From: Paractinoplanes aksuensis
GTDB lineage: Bacteria; Actinomycetota; Actinomycetes; Mycobacteriales; Micromonosporaceae
NCBI RefSeq assembly: GCF_024137025.1
Contig: NZ_JAMYJR010000017.1
Coordinates: forward strand, 51,321 to 115,320
Direction of reading: 5' to 3'
Length of the DNA: 64,000 nucleotides
Part shown: positions 17,235-25,282 of the stretch, piece after piece
Layout: each line of letters opens with the position of its first letter
Position numbering within the stretch: position 1 is the stretch's first letter
The notes under the pieces: model-generated
The model's database searches: none
What the model was told of the DNA's origin: nothing
What the model saw: the letters and a program-made list of their open reading frames with translations, nothing else
Translations under genes and position numbers: made by a program

Positions 17235-17990
17235 GTGAGCGATACGCCGCGCGACCCTGACCAGGACGACGACGCCACCACGCGTCTGCCCCGATCCGAT
17301 CGCGCCGCCTCACCCGTGGACGGGTCGGCCGCGACCACGCCGACCAGCCCCGCCCCGGCCACCGCCTCACCTTCCACCGGCTCGGCAGCCAAGCCGGGCG
17401 ACCAGCCAGCGGCGGCGACCGGATCGGCGGCGCGGCCCGGGTGGCGGCGGATGGTCAGCCTCGGCGGGACGCCGGCCGCGGGCGAGCCGAAGCAGCGGCG
17501 CCGCCGCCAGTGGTTCGTGGCGGGCATCTCGATCGGCGCCGCGGTGATCGTGATCGCGCTCTGCGCGGGCGCCCTGGCCGTGGTCGACGCCGTCTCGGAC
17601 GTGCGCGACACCGCGTCCGATGCTCGCGAGGCGCGCGAACTCCGCGACCGGAACTGCCTCGAGCTGGAACAACGCCTCAACCGCCTCAACCCGCCCGGCG
17701 CCGCCGCGAATCCGGCCGGCCGCGCGGTGGCCGTCCGCGATGAGAACTCGGCCGTCCGCATCTATGTCGGCGAGATCAGCGACACCCGGGCCCAGGACGG
17801 CTGGCGCCAGTTGCTCGACGCCCGCGCCGTGTACGCCGATGCCCTCGACCGCCAGGCCAAGTCCCGCACCCCGGCCTTCTACGTGCCCCCGAAGAACGGC
17901 GACAACAAACCGGTGGCCGACGACCTCGTCGAGTGGTCACCCGCCGCCTGCGCCGGTCCCCTGCGCCGGCTGGCCGCGCCCGATCTCTGA
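17235..17990 (+). CDS. single-pass membrane protein, unknown function
   Basis: A 251-residue protein from GTG 17235. Residues 1-85 are disordered and rich in Pro, Thr, Ala and Ser, ending in a basic stop-transfer-like KQRRRRQWF. One membrane helix follows (VAGISIGAAVIVIALCAGALAVV, about 93-115). Then comes a charged coiled-coil-like segment (DAVSDVRDTASDAREARELRDRNCLELEQRLNRLN) and a polar extracellular domain with two further Cys-containing or aromatic patches (FYVPPKNGDNKPVADDLVEW, SPAACAGPL). It lies alone between tldE and sdh. I recognise no domain. Confidence 0.6.
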   Translation: MSDTPRDPDQDDDATTRLPRSDRAASPVDGSAATTPTSPAPATASPSTGSAAKPGDQPAAATGSAARPGWRRMVSLGGTPAAGEPKQRRRRQWFVAGISIGAAVIVIALCAGALAVVDAVSDVRDTASDAREARELRDRNCLELEQRLNRLNPPGAAANPAGRAVAVRDENSAVRIYVGEISDTRAQDGWRQLLDARAVYADALDRQAKSRTPAFYVPPKNGDNKPVADDLVEWSPAACAGPLRRLAAPDL

Positions 17991-18239
17991 GCCGGCCCGG
18001 CCGGGCTGTCCGGCTGCTACCTCAGCGTCCGTTTTGGATCAGCGCCACCAAGATCCACTAGCGTGTGCGAGCGTATCGGTGCGATGAGGGTCGAACTTTG
18101 TGATCCATACCCCATCCCTGAGCGCGAAACTGTCCGACCCTCGGCGTAACGTGTGCCCCACATCACGCAAGCATGGCGGCTGCGGGCTCCCCCTCGCCCG
18201 GCGGCCGGGTCACATGGGACAGGCACGTCAGGAGAGCGA
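17991..18239. other. 249-base upstream region of the sdh operon
   Basis: The longest gap in the window. It carries an inverted repeat TGGATC (18035-18040) / GATCCA (18052-18057) with an 11-base spacer, which could be a weak terminator for the preceding gene or a regulator site. I found no convincing -35/-10 pair. The only clear translation signal is GGAG at 18231-18234 for the first sdh gene. Confidence 0.3.
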
Positions 18240-19061
18240 ATGACGACGACGGCAACGAGGCCGGGCGTGGGACCCGAGGGTCCGCACCAACCACGCGCCG
18301 CCATCACAGCCAAGACGCTGCGCACCGACCGGTGGTGGCTCGCCCCACTCATCACCTTCGTCGGGCTCGGGGCATGGGTCGCCTACGCGACCGTCCGCGT
18401 CTTCATGCACAAGTGGTATTTCGTCGAGGAATACCACTACCTCACGCCGTTCTACTCGCCGTGCATCACCGATCGGTGCGTCGAGGGCTCAGCGCTGTTC
18501 GGCACACCGCTGCCGAGCTGGTGGATCCTGCCCGAGGCGGCCTTCACGCTGCCGTTCCTGCTGCTCTTCCGGCTGACCTGCTACTACTACCGCAAGGCGT
18601 ACTACCGGGCCTTCTGGTTGTCGCCGCCGGCCTGCGCGGTCCCCGACGGGCACGAGAAGTACTCCGGCGAGACCCGGTTCCCGCTGATCTTCCAGAACGC
18701 CCACCGCTACGCGTTCTACGCCGCCATGGTCATCTCGCTGATCAACACGTACGACGCGGTGATCGCGTTCCGCAGCGGCGACTCGTTCGGTTTCGGGCTC
18801 GGCAACATCATCCTGGTCGGCAACGTGGTCATGCTCTGGCTCTACACGTTGTCGTGCCACTCGTGCCGCCACATCACCGGCGGCCGGCTCAAGCACTTCT
18901 CGAAGCACCCGGTGCGTTACCGCGTCTGGACCTTCGTGTCGAAGCTGAACGTCCGCCACATGCAGCTGGCCTGGATCACGCTCGGCACGCTGGCCCTGAC
19001 CGACTTCTACATCATGGCGCTGGAAGCCGGCTGGTTCTCCGATCTTCGGTTCGTCGGCTAG
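18240..19061 (+). CDS. sdhC: succinate dehydrogenase membrane anchor/cytochrome b subunit (Sdh1-type)
   Basis: A 273-residue membrane protein that anchors the flavoprotein and Fe-S subunits and would carry electrons to menaquinone. Hydrophobic helices include WWLAPLITFVGLGAWVAYATV, ILPEAAFTLPFLLLFRL, YAFYAAMVISLINTYDAVIAF, FGLGNIILVGNVVMLWLYTLSC and LAWITLGTLALTDFYIMAL. Conserved His residues (HRYAFY, SCHSCRHITGG, RHMQLAW) are candidates for heme ligation. The order membrane, flavoprotein, Fe-S and the protein length match the mycobacterial sdh1 locus (Rv0249c-Rv0247c). ATG 18240 has GGAG five bases upstream; the open frame extends earlier without a ribosome site. The gene symbol is by role; there is no separate sdhD. 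Confidence 0.87.
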   Translation: MTTTATRPGVGPEGPHQPRAAITAKTLRTDRWWLAPLITFVGLGAWVAYATVRVFMHKWYFVEEYHYLTPFYSPCITDRCVEGSALFGTPLPSWWILPEAAFTLPFLLLFRLTCYYYRKAYYRAFWLSPPACAVPDGHEKYSGETRFPLIFQNAHRYAFYAAMVISLINTYDAVIAFRSGDSFGFGLGNIILVGNVVMLWLYTLSCHSCRHITGGRLKHFSKHPVRYRVWTFVSKLNVRHMQLAWITLGTLALTDFYIMALEAGWFSDLRFVG

Positions 19062-19076
19062 GGGGCGGCGCACAAA

Positions 19077-20993
19077 ATGACCACTGCACGAATCGAACGA
19101 CACCACTACGACGTCGTCGTGATCGGGGCCGGCGGCGCCGGTCTGCGCGCGGCCATCGAGGCCCGGCTGGCCGGCAAGCGGACGGCGATCATCTCGAAGT
19201 CGCTGTTCGGCAAGGCCCACACGGTGATGGCCGAGGGCGGCGCGGCCGCCGCCATGGGCAACGTCAACTCGCGCGACAACTGGATGGTCCACTTCCGCGA
19301 CACCATGCGCGGCGGCAAGTTCCTCAACAACTTCCGCATGGCCGAACTGCACGCCAAGGAAGCACCGGAACGCATCTGGGAGCTGGAGACGTACGGGGCG
19401 CTCTTCGACCGTACGAAGGACGGCAAGATCTCCCAGCGCAACTTCGGCGGCCACGAATATCCGCGGCTCGCGCACGTCGGAGACCGCACCGGCCTCGAGC
19501 TGATCCGCACCCTGCAGCAAAAGATCGTCTCGCTGCAGCAAGAGGACTTCGCCGAGACCGGCAACTACGACTCGCGCATCCGGGTGTTCTCCGAGACCAC
19601 GATCACCGAGCTGCTGCTCGACGGCAACAAGGTCGCGGGCGCGTTCGGCTACTACCGCGAGTCGGGCGAGTTCCTGCTGCTCGAGGCGCCCGCGGTGATC
19701 CTGGCGACCGGCGGTGTCGGCCGCAGCTACAAGGTCACCTCGAACAGCTGGGAGTACACCGGCGACGGCCACGCCCTGGCCCTGCGGGCGGGCGCGACGC
19801 TGATCAACATGGAGTTCCTGCAGTTCCACCCGACCGGCATGGTCTGGCCCCCCAGCGTCAAGGGCATCCTGGTCACCGAGTCGGTGCGCGGCGACGGCGG
19901 CGTGCTGCGCAACAGCGACGGCAAGCGCTTCATGTTCGACTACGTGCCCGACGTGTTCCGCAAGCAGTACGCGGACACCGAGGAAGAGGCCGACCGCTGG
20001 TACACCGACCCCGACAACAACCGCCGCCCACCCGAGCTGCTGCCACGCGACGAGGTCGCCCGCGCGATCAACTCCGAGGTCAAGGCGGGCCGGGGCACCA
20101 AGGCCGGCGGCGTCCTGCTCGACGTCTCGACCCGCATGCCGGCCGAGACGATCACCAAGCGCCTCCCGTCGATGTACCACCAGTTCAAAGAGCTGGCCGA
20201 CGTCGACATCACCAAGGAGCCGATGGAGGTCGGCCCGACCTGTCACTACGTGATGGGCGGGGTCGAGGTCGAACCCGACAGCACGGCCGCCATGGGCACG
20301 GTCGAGGGCCTGTTCGCCGCGGGCGAGGTGTCCGGCGGCATGCACGGCTCGAACCGGCTCGGCGGCAACTCGCTGTCCGACCTGCTGGTCTTCGGCAAGC
20401 GGGCCGGTGAGCACGCCGCGGCCTACACCGACGCGCTGGCCAAGCGGCCCAAGGTCGCCACGTCCGACGTTCAGTCCGCGGTGATCACGGCGCTGGCCCC
20501 GCTCGAGCGGCAGGGCGGCGAAAACCCGTACACCCTGCAGCAGGATCTTCAGGCCGTGATGGGCGACCTGGTCGGCATCATCCGGCGGGCCGGCGAACTG
20601 ACCGACGCGCTGAAGCGGATCCAGGAGCTCAAGCTGCGCGTGGCCCAGGTCGGGGCGGTCGGCGGCCGGCGCTACAACCCGGGCTGGCACCTCGCGCTCG
20701 ACCTGCGCAACATGCTGATCGTCTCGGAGTGCACGGCCAAGGCGGCGCTCGAACGCGAGGAGTCCCGCGGCGGTCACACCCGCGAGGACTTCCCGCAGAT
20801 GAACCCGGAGTGGCGGCTGATCAACCTGGTCTGCTCGGTCGACGGCAGCGGCGACGTGCACCTCGAGCGCAAGCCGGTGCCCCGCATGCGTGACGAGCTG
20901 ATCCAGCTGTTCGAGCGCACCGAGCTCTCGAAATACCTGACCGAGGGCGAGATCACCCAGTTCGACGCGATCAGCAAGACGGAGGCGAAGTAA
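19077..20993 (+). CDS. sdhA: succinate dehydrogenase/fumarate reductase flavoprotein subunit
   Basis: A 638-residue FAD subunit. The N-terminal Rossmann motif is VVVIGAGGAGLRAAIEARLAG. The covalent-FAD histidine lies in FGKAHTVMAEGGAAAAMGN. Further signatures are ILATGGVGRSYKVTSNSWEYTGDGHALALRAGA, MEFLQFHPTGMV with substrate-binding His, PTCHYVMGGVEV, and SGGMHGSNRLGGNSLSDLLVFGKRAGE. The C-terminal helical domain includes HLALDLRNMLIVSE. It oxidises succinate to fumarate, or the reverse. It lies 15 bases after the anchor gene, and its TAA overlaps the sdhB start. Confidence 0.96.
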   Translation: MTTARIERHHYDVVVIGAGGAGLRAAIEARLAGKRTAIISKSLFGKAHTVMAEGGAAAAMGNVNSRDNWMVHFRDTMRGGKFLNNFRMAELHAKEAPERIWELETYGALFDRTKDGKISQRNFGGHEYPRLAHVGDRTGLELIRTLQQKIVSLQQEDFAETGNYDSRIRVFSETTITELLLDGNKVAGAFGYYRESGEFLLLEAPAVILATGGVGRSYKVTSNSWEYTGDGHALALRAGATLINMEFLQFHPTGMVWPPSVKGILVTESVRGDGGVLRNSDGKRFMFDYVPDVFRKQYADTEEEADRWYTDPDNNRRPPELLPRDEVARAINSEVKAGRGTKAGGVLLDVSTRMPAETITKRLPSMYHQFKELADVDITKEPMEVGPTCHYVMGGVEVEPDSTAAMGTVEGLFAAGEVSGGMHGSNRLGGNSLSDLLVFGKRAGEHAAAYTDALAKRPKVATSDVQSAVITALAPLERQGGENPYTLQQDLQAVMGDLVGIIRRAGELTDALKRIQELKLRVAQVGAVGGRRYNPGWHLALDLRNMLIVSECTAKAALEREESRGGHTREDFPQMNPEWRLINLVCSVDGSGDVHLERKPVPRMRDELIQLFERTELSKYLTEGEITQFDAISKTEAK

Positions 20994-22018
20994 TGGGCAC
21001 CAAGCGCCACTTCCGCGTCTGGCGGGGCGATTCGGCCGGCGGCGACATCGAGGACTTCGACGTCGAGGTCAACGAGGGTGAGGTCGTGCTCGACATCATC
21101 CACCGGCTGCAGGCGACCCAGACCCCCGACCTGGCCTGCCGGTGGAACTGCAAGGCGGGCAAGTGCGGCTCGTGCTCGATGGAGATCAACGGCAAGCCGC
21201 GGCTGGGCTGCATGACCCGCATGTCGACGTTCGAAGAGGACGAGACGGTCACGATCACGCCGCTGCGCACGTTCCCGGTCATCCGCGACCTGGTCACCGA
21301 CGTCTCCTTCAACTACGACAAGGCGCGCGAGACCCCGGCCTTCGCGCCGCCGCCGGGCGTGGCCCCGGGCGACTACCGCATGCAACAGATCGACGTCGAG
21401 CGCAGCCAAGAGTTCCGCAAGTGCATCGAGTGCTTCCTCTGCCAGAACACGTGTCACGTGGTCCGCGACCATGAAGAGAACAAGGCCGCGTTCTCCGGTC
21501 CGCGCTACTTCATCCGGGCCGCCGAGCTCGACATGCACCCGCTCGACGACCGCGAGGACCGCAAGGAGTACGCGCAGTCCCACCAGGGCATGGGCTTCTG
21601 CAACATCACCAAGTGCTGCACCGAGGTCTGCCCCGAGCACATCAAGATCACCGACAACGCGATCATCCCGATGAAGGAACGCGTCGTCGACCGCCGCTAC
21701 GATCCGCTGGTCTGGCTCGGCCGCAAGATCTTCCGGCGCGACGAGCTCGACGGCCACAACGGCTCCCACGGCGCGCGGGGCGTGAGCATGGCGCCGAGCT
21801 CCTCGGTCGGTGTCACCGACTCGGCCCAGGGCGGGGCCTTCTCGGCCCACCGGGGTCCCGAGGGCCCCGAGGTGCGCGAGGACGGCAAGATGGACGTCAC
21901 CGAGGTCACGCTGCCCACCCAGGGTGGTCCGTCACCGTTCGGCGACCAGCAGTTCCCGTTGCCGTCCGACCGGGTGTCCTACCAGCAGCCCGCACAGCCG
22001 CCGGACAACGACCACTGA
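20993..22018 (+). CDS. sdhB: succinate dehydrogenase/fumarate reductase iron-sulfur subunit with long C-terminal tail
   Basis: A 341-residue Fe-S subunit. The [2Fe-2S] ligands are in CRWNCKAGKCGSC with Cys in LGCMTRM. The second domain has CIECFLCQNTC (4Fe-4S) and CNITKCCTEVCPEHI (3Fe-4S side). The catalytic core ends around residue 245 (WLGRKIFRRDELD). The remaining 95 residues are Gly, Ser and Pro rich (GAFSAHRGPEGPEVREDG, SPFGDQQFPLPSDR) and unlike typical SdhB of about 250 residues. The start ATG 20993 overlaps the sdhA stop (TAATG). The stop TGA directly abuts the opposing TetR gene's stop (TGATCA at 22016-22021). Confidence 0.94.
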   Translation: MGTKRHFRVWRGDSAGGDIEDFDVEVNEGEVVLDIIHRLQATQTPDLACRWNCKAGKCGSCSMEINGKPRLGCMTRMSTFEEDETVTITPLRTFPVIRDLVTDVSFNYDKARETPAFAPPPGVAPGDYRMQQIDVERSQEFRKCIECFLCQNTCHVVRDHEENKAAFSGPRYFIRAAELDMHPLDDREDRKEYAQSHQGMGFCNITKCCTEVCPEHIKITDNAIIPMKERVVDRRYDPLVWLGRKIFRRDELDGHNGSHGARGVSMAPSSSVGVTDSAQGGAFSAHRGPEGPEVREDGKMDVTEVTLPTQGGPSPFGDQQFPLPSDRVSYQQPAQPPDNDH

Positions 22019-22792
22019 TCAGCCGCGCCGGTCGCCGATGTCACCGTCGGCGGCCGGCGCGCCGTCGTCCCGCAACCACATCTCCAGCCCGTCGAGCAGC
22101 CGTTCCAAGCCGAATGCGTACGTCTCGTCGAGCACCTGGTCCGGGTCTTTGCGCATGGGTCCGGTCTCTTGGCGCCACTTCTCGTAGTTCGGATTGTCGG
22201 GCGCGAGCCGTTCCAGGTAGGGCTCGACGTCCTGCGCCACCTCTTCCCAGGTCTTGCCCGTGCGCTTCAACGCTGACCGGACCGCCGCCTCGGAGGTCGC
22301 CGACCCGATGGCGTGGGAGTTCAGCAGCGCGGTTGCGTGCGACAGCGGCATGCCGGTGAAACCCGCCGCCGTGAACAGCGCCACGAGCCGTTCCCCGAGC
22401 CGCATCGCGTTGGGCCCGAGCGTAGGGTGCAGCCCGAGCAGGCCGATCACCCACGGGTGCCGCAGCAGGGCCGCCCGCATGCCGTTGGCGCTGATCGACG
22501 CGCCGACCCGCCACGTGGTGTCGCCCGGCTCGGGCACGTAGATCTCGCCCAGCACCTCGTCGACGGCCAGTTCGAGCAGCTCGTCCTTGTTCGCCACGTG
22601 CCAGTAGAGCGAAGTCGCGCCCGAACCGAGCTTGGTTCCGAGCCGGCGCATGCTGAGCCCGCTCGGGCCCTCGGCGTCGAGCAACTCCATCGCCGCGCGG
22701 ACGATCTGCTCACGGCTCAGCGCGGGCTGACCGGTCTGGGCCCGCGGCGGCCGGAGCCAGACGGAGCCGGTGAACCCCTCGGAGCTTCTCAC
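22019..22792 (-). CDS. TetR family regulator (TetR C-terminal type)
   Basis: A 257-residue repressor-type regulator starting at GTG 22792. The N-terminal helix-turn-helix is LSREQIVRAAMELLDAEG then LSMRRLGTKLGSGATSLYWHVANKDELLELAVD, followed by a ligand domain of the tetracycline-repressor C-terminal type (RHPWVIGLLGLHPTLGPNAM). It is divergently transcribed from a DHA2-family efflux pump, and the 88-base gap contains a perfect 9-base inverted repeat. By context it most likely represses itself and the pump until the pump's substrate binds. The 30-residue N-terminal extension before the helix-turn-helix is longer than usual, so a downstream start is possible. Confidence 0.87.
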   Translation of the reverse strand: MRSSEGFTGSVWLRPPRAQTGQPALSREQIVRAAMELLDAEGPSGLSMRRLGTKLGSGATSLYWHVANKDELLELAVDEVLGEIYVPEPGDTTWRVGASISANGMRAALLRHPWVIGLLGLHPTLGPNAMRLGERLVALFTAAGFTGMPLSHATALLNSHAIGSATSEAAVRSALKRTGKTWEEVAQDVEPYLERLAPDNPNYEKWRQETGPMRKDPDQVLDETYAFGLERLLDGLEMWLRDDGAPAADGDIGDRRG

Positions 22793-22810
22793 CAGCCCAT
22801 TCTAAAGGGT

Positions 22811-22848
22811 CTCGCACACTGTTCGAGCCGACTGGTACGGTGTGCGAG
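22811..22848. promoter_or_regulatory. inverted repeat in tetR/MFS divergent promoter
   Basis: CTCGCACAC (22811-22819) and GTGTGCGAG (22840-22848), perfect 9-base arms with a 20-base spacer. On the minus strand a TAGAAT -10 candidate for tetR lies just outside the left arm (22805-22800). The arms are well placed for a TetR-type operator controlling both genes. Confidence 0.5.
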
Positions 22849-22880
22849 TCAATCGAACGCCGTACGAGAGAGAAGCTGTC

Positions 22881-24395
22881 ATGACGGAGCGCAACCCTCG
22901 GCGCTGGTTGATCCTCGGCGTGCTCTGCCTGAGCCTGCTGGTCGTCGTCGTCGACAACATGGTGCTCAACATCGCGATCCCGTCGCTGATCCGCGACCTG
23001 GGCGCGAGCACGGCCCAGATCCAGTGGATCATCGACGCGTACATCCTGGTCTTCGCCGGTCTGCTGCTCACCGCGGGCAGCCTGTCGGACCGCCACGGCC
23101 GCCGCCGGGGGCTGGTGATCGGGCTGATCGTCTTCGGCGGCGCCTCGGTGCTGGCCACGCTCTGCCGCACCCCGGAACAACTGATCGCCGTACGCGGTCT
23201 GATGGGTGTCGGTGCGGCCTTCCTCATGCCGGGCACGCTGTCGATCCTGACCACGGTCTTCGCCGAGGACGAGCGCAAGAAGGCGATCGCCATCTGGAGC
23301 TCGGTGCTCATGCTCGGCGCGCTGGGCGGCCCCAGCCTCGGCGGCCTGCTGCTCGAGCACTTCTGGTGGGGCTCGATCTTCCTGCTCAACGTGCCGATCG
23401 CGATCCTCGGCATCATCGCGGCACTGGCCAGCATTCCCGAGTCGCGCGGCCACGCCAGCAAGCCCGACCTGCTCGGCGCGCTGCTCTCCATGATCGGCAT
23501 GACCGCCCTGGTCTGGGGCGTGATCCACTCGGCCCAGGCCGGTCTCGGCTCGGTCTCCGTCCTCGGCGGTTTCGCCGTCGCGGCGATCGCCCTGACCGCC
23601 TTCGCCCTGTGGGAGCGCAAGGTCGCCGAGCCGATGCTGCCGCTGAAGCTGTTCCGCAACCGCAACTTCGCCGGGGCCAGCCTCTCGATCGTGCTGCTCT
23701 CGTTCTCGGCCGGCGGCGTGCTGCTCGCACTGACGCAGTATCTGCAGTTCGTGCTCGGCTACGAACCCCTCAAGGCCGGTACGGCGTTCATCCCGATGCT
23801 GGTGACGGCCATGGTCTTCAACGGCGTGGGCGTGGTCGTCGACAAGAAGTTCGGCACTCGCACCGCCCTGGCCGCGGGCCTGCTGCTCATGGCCGGCGGC
23901 TTCAGCATCCTGGCCACGCTGACGCCCGGCGACGGTTATCTCAAGCTGGCGTTCGCGCTGGTCGTCATGGGCATGGGCAGCGGCACGGCCGGGCCCGCGG
24001 CGTACGGAACCCTGATGAGCGCGCTGCCGCCCGAGCGGGTTGGTGTCGGCTCCGCCGTGAACGACACCGTGCAGCAGGTCGGCACGGCGCTGAGCGTGGC
24101 CGTGCTCGGCACCGTGCTCACCGCCACCTATCGGTCCGCGATGCCGGCCGACGTGACCGGCGCGGCCCGCGACTCGATCGGCGACGCCCTGCGCGTCGCC
24201 GCCACCACCGGTGACGCGGCTCTGGCCCGGGTCGCCCAGGACTCCTTCGTCTCGGCCATCGCCTCGACCTCGCTGATCGGCGTCGTCGGCGGCGCGGTGG
24301 CGGCAGTGGTCGCCATCGCCGTGCTGCGCCCGACCCCGCCCCCGGCGTCCGAAGAGACTGCGCCGCAGGAGCCGGAGTCGCAACTGACGAGCTGA
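22881..24395 (+). CDS. MFS drug efflux transporter (DHA2/EmrB-QacA type)
   Basis: A 504-residue proton-driven exporter with about 14 membrane helices, typical of DHA2 pumps. Helix 1 carries the family signature (LVVVVDNMVLNIAIPSLIRDL). The loop 2-3 motif is GSLSDRHGRRRGLVIGL. The motif C region is LMLGALGGPSLGGLLLEHFWWGSIFLLNVPIA. ATG 22881 (MTERNPRRW) is preferred over GTG 22842, which lies within the inverted repeat. The C-terminus is acidic and cytoplasmic. Regulated, by context, by the divergent TetR. The exported compound cannot be told from sequence. Confidence 0.92.
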   Translation: MTERNPRRWLILGVLCLSLLVVVVDNMVLNIAIPSLIRDLGASTAQIQWIIDAYILVFAGLLLTAGSLSDRHGRRRGLVIGLIVFGGASVLATLCRTPEQLIAVRGLMGVGAAFLMPGTLSILTTVFAEDERKKAIAIWSSVLMLGALGGPSLGGLLLEHFWWGSIFLLNVPIAILGIIAALASIPESRGHASKPDLLGALLSMIGMTALVWGVIHSAQAGLGSVSVLGGFAVAAIALTAFALWERKVAEPMLPLKLFRNRNFAGASLSIVLLSFSAGGVLLALTQYLQFVLGYEPLKAGTAFIPMLVTAMVFNGVGVVVDKKFGTRTALAAGLLLMAGGFSILATLTPGDGYLKLAFALVVMGMGSGTAGPAAYGTLMSALPPERVGVGSAVNDTVQQVGTALSVAVLGTVLTATYRSAMPADVTGAARDSIGDALRVAATTGDAALARVAQDSFVSAIASTSLIGVVGGAVAAVVAIAVLRPTPPPASEETAPQEPESQLTS

Positions 24396-24412
24396 TCTTC
24401 GAACAGCCGTAC

Positions 24413-24418
24413 TAACAT
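24413..24418 (+). promoter_or_regulatory. -10 hexamer for leaderless alkB
   Basis: TAACAT exactly six bases before ATG 24425, in the 29-base gap after the transporter, with no ribosome site. Confidence 0.4.
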
Positions 24419-24424
24419 GGCCGC

Positions 24425-25072
24425 ATGACCAGCACCTATCAGCCATCGATGTTCGACCTGGGCGGCGACGCCGGGGGCCCCGACGCCCCCGGCGTCGGCG
24501 CGCTCGCGGGTCACATCCAGCGCCACCACCTCACCGCCGGCGCGTGGGTCGACGTGCTGCCCGGCTGGCTCCACGGCTCCGACGCCGTCTTCGAGGCCCT
24601 GCTGGGCATCGACTGGCGGGCCGACCGCCGCCAGATGTACGACACGGTCGTCGACGTCCCCCGCCTGCTGCGCTGGTTCGGCGCCGACGAGACACTGCCC
24701 CACCCCGCCCTGACCGAGGCCAAGGCCCAGCTCAACACCCACTACGAGGCCGAGCTGCGCGAAGAGTTCGTCACCGCCGGCATGTGCCTCTATCGCGACG
24801 GGCGCGACAGCGTCGCCTGGCACGGCGACACGCTGGGCCGCTCGGCCCGCCACGACACGATGGTGGCCATCGTCTCGCTGGGCTCCCCGCGCCACCTTTC
24901 CCTGCGCCCGCGGGCCGGCGGCCACGACACGGTGCGCTTCCCACTCGGCCACGGCGACCTGATCGTCATGGGCGGCTCGTGCCAGCGCACCTGGGAACAC
25001 GCGATCCTCAAGACGGCCCGACCGGTCGGCCCGCGCATCAGCGTCCAGTTCCGCCCGGTCGACGTCGCCTGA
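24425..25072 (+). CDS. alkB: AlkB-like 2-oxoglutarate/Fe(II) dioxygenase
   Basis: A 215-residue oxidative demethylase of the AlkB type that would repair N-alkylated bases such as 1-methyladenine and 3-methylcytosine. Iron ligands are His133 and Asp135 (AWHGDTLG) and His192 (TWEHAI). The 2-oxoglutarate Arg pair lies in RISVQFR (204 and 210). The substrate-lid segment CLYRDGRDSVAWH matches bacterial AlkB. An N-terminal insert (about 20-40) is typical of actinobacterial copies. It is not adjacent to other repair genes here; the ada/alkA and ogt genes lie 26 kb away. Confidence 0.88.
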   Translation: MTSTYQPSMFDLGGDAGGPDAPGVGALAGHIQRHHLTAGAWVDVLPGWLHGSDAVFEALLGIDWRADRRQMYDTVVDVPRLLRWFGADETLPHPALTEAKAQLNTHYEAELREEFVTAGMCLYRDGRDSVAWHGDTLGRSARHDTMVAIVSLGSPRHLSLRPRAGGHDTVRFPLGHGDLIVMGGSCQRTWEHAILKTARPVGPRISVQFRPVDVA

Positions 25073-25183
25073 CACAAGGCGGCGGGCCAAGTTCCGCACC
25101 CCTCGCAAAGCGGACGCCGAGACCGCCCGCAACGCCCTGCGGCGTGCGATAAACGTCGATGGAAACAACTTGGAAACAGGCGG

Positions 25184-25221
25184 TTGACGTGCGCGCCGAG
25201 AAAGTTACACTGCAAGTGTAA
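25184..25221 (+). promoter_or_regulatory. promoter with overlapping palindromic operator for the liv operon
   Basis: TTGACG (25184-25189), a 16-base spacer, then TACACT (25206-25211). The -10 lies inside a perfect palindrome TTACACTGCAAGTGTAA (25205-25221; 7-base arms, 3-base centre). A regulator bound there would block RNA polymerase. The TetR protein encoded last in this operon is the obvious candidate. The rest of the 210-base gap shows nothing else clear. Confidence 0.6.
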
Positions 25222-25282
25222 ATAGTTTGCCGGGATCGCTCCACAGAGGACGGCCGCGCCGTTCTTCCGAGCCGAGGTGACC

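Noticed and set aside
18173..20410. Long plus-strand frame (745 codons) over the sdh genes
   Set aside because: It is an out-of-frame shadow of the succinate dehydrogenase genes, Arg/Gly/Pro-rich with no domain, and the real frames have all catalytic motifs.
18489..20861. 790-codon minus-strand frame opposite sdhA
   Set aside because: Antisense shadow caused by high GC in third codon positions. Its composition (Val, Asp, His, Arg) is typical of such frames.
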